From an uncultured Eubacterium sp. (GTDB lineage Bacteria > Bacillota > Clostridia > Lachnospirales > Lachnospiraceae): a stretch of 7,421 nt of DNA. Shown in pieces: positions 7,257 through 7,421 of this stretch (its first letter is position 1; each line of letters opens with the position of its first letter). The translations under genes were made by a program, and so were the position numbers. The stretch is taken from NCBI GenBank assembly GCA_900545725.1, contig URAI01000109.1, forward strand, positions 1-7,421, in the 5' to 3' direction. The notes below the pieces were generated by a model, which did not search any database, had not been told where the DNA came from, and worked only from the letters and a program-made list of their open reading frames with translations.

Positions 7257-7350
7257 ATTATATCACAATTTATTCATATCTAATTATATCTTAATATTCA
7301 TATACATGATTATATCTTAACATTCATATATCTTCATCGCTTAACATTCA
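7257..7350. repeat. 26-bp imperfect tandem repeat upstream of the divergent promoter
   Basis: Units begin with ATTATATC at 7257, 7283 and 7309, giving a period of exactly 26 bp. The second and third units agree at 22 of 26 positions. A degenerate fourth unit retains only TTAACATTCA (7341-7350), 24 bp after the same core in the third unit (7317-7326), and ends 4 bp before the -35 of the plus-strand promoter. The core TTAAyATTCAtat is the best conserved part. This may be an array of regulator sites or simple slippage in AT-rich DNA. Confidence 0.6.
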
Positions 7351-7354
7351 GTTT

Positions 7355-7383
7355 TTGACACACCTGACATAATATAGTAAAAT
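7355..7383 (+). promoter_or_regulatory. Strong sigma-A promoter for a divergent plus-strand gene
   Basis: A perfect TTGACA (7355-7360), a 17-bp spacer and TAAAAT (7378-7383, one mismatch) form a near-consensus housekeeping promoter. Transcription would start near 7390, about 20 bases before a ribosome site at 7411. The gene it serves starts outside the window. Confidence 0.75.
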
Positions 7384-7410
7384 AGATTAGATTGTAATTT
7401 ATTAAGATAC

Positions 7411-7416
7411 GGGAGG
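7411..7416 (+). promoter_or_regulatory. Ribosome binding site of a gene starting beyond the right edge
   Basis: GGGAGG followed by GTTAT at the very end of the window is a good Shine-Dalgarno sequence with room for a start codon within a few bases of the edge. With the promoter just upstream it indicates a divergently transcribed gene whose identity cannot be seen. Confidence 0.65.
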
Positions 7417-7421
7417 GTTAT

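Noticed and set aside
7257..7350. CRISPR array
   Set aside because: The 26-bp units are directly contiguous with no unique spacers between them.

Overview
The window looks like chromosomal DNA of a low-GC Gram-positive bacterium of the Clostridia, most probably a Lachnospiraceae member. This is inferred from the very AT-rich coding sequence with ATA and TTA codons dominating, clostridial-style AAGGAG ribosome sites, a WalR/VicR-like regulator, a lipobox protein, and ComEA/ComEC proteins of Firmicute architecture. No database search was possible, so the family-level placement is a judgement.

All five genes lie on the minus strand and read right to left: comEA (7090-6377), an OmpR/WalR-family response regulator (6295-5603), its sensor histidine kinase (5530-4043), a two-domain GerMN lipoprotein (4025-3093) and comEC (best start 2945, end 24). 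A further minus-strand gene probably starts just beyond base 1, because a Shine-Dalgarno-like AAGGGTG lies next to the edge; in Firmicutes this is often holA. The right end (7091-7421) is a divergent intergenic region. It carries a good comEA promoter and an excellent plus-strand promoter with a ribosome site for a gene beginning just outside the window. Between and around these are two dyads, a hairpin touching the comEA ribosome site, and a 26-bp tandem repeat.

The locus joins two functions. ComEA (membrane-anchored DNA receptor) and ComEC (DNA channel with a metallo-beta-lactamase-fold domain) are the core of the competence DNA-uptake machine. Between them sits a complete signalling unit: regulator, membrane kinase and cell-surface GerMN lipoprotein. 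The kinase and lipoprotein genes are only 17 bp apart, so they are probably translationally coupled. The order regulator-kinase-GerMN lipoprotein recalls actinobacterial mtrA-mtrB-lpqB.

The most noteworthy signal is the start of comEC. The conserved N-terminus (KRPF followed by membrane helices) is preceded by an ideal ribosome site but begins with ATA rather than ATG, GTG or TTG. The next possible ATG, at 2831, would remove the first membrane segment. A terminator-like hairpin ends 25 bp before that ribosome site, so comEC expression may be weak, conditional or attenuated. Nothing suggests a mobile element, CRISPR array, tRNA or rRNA.
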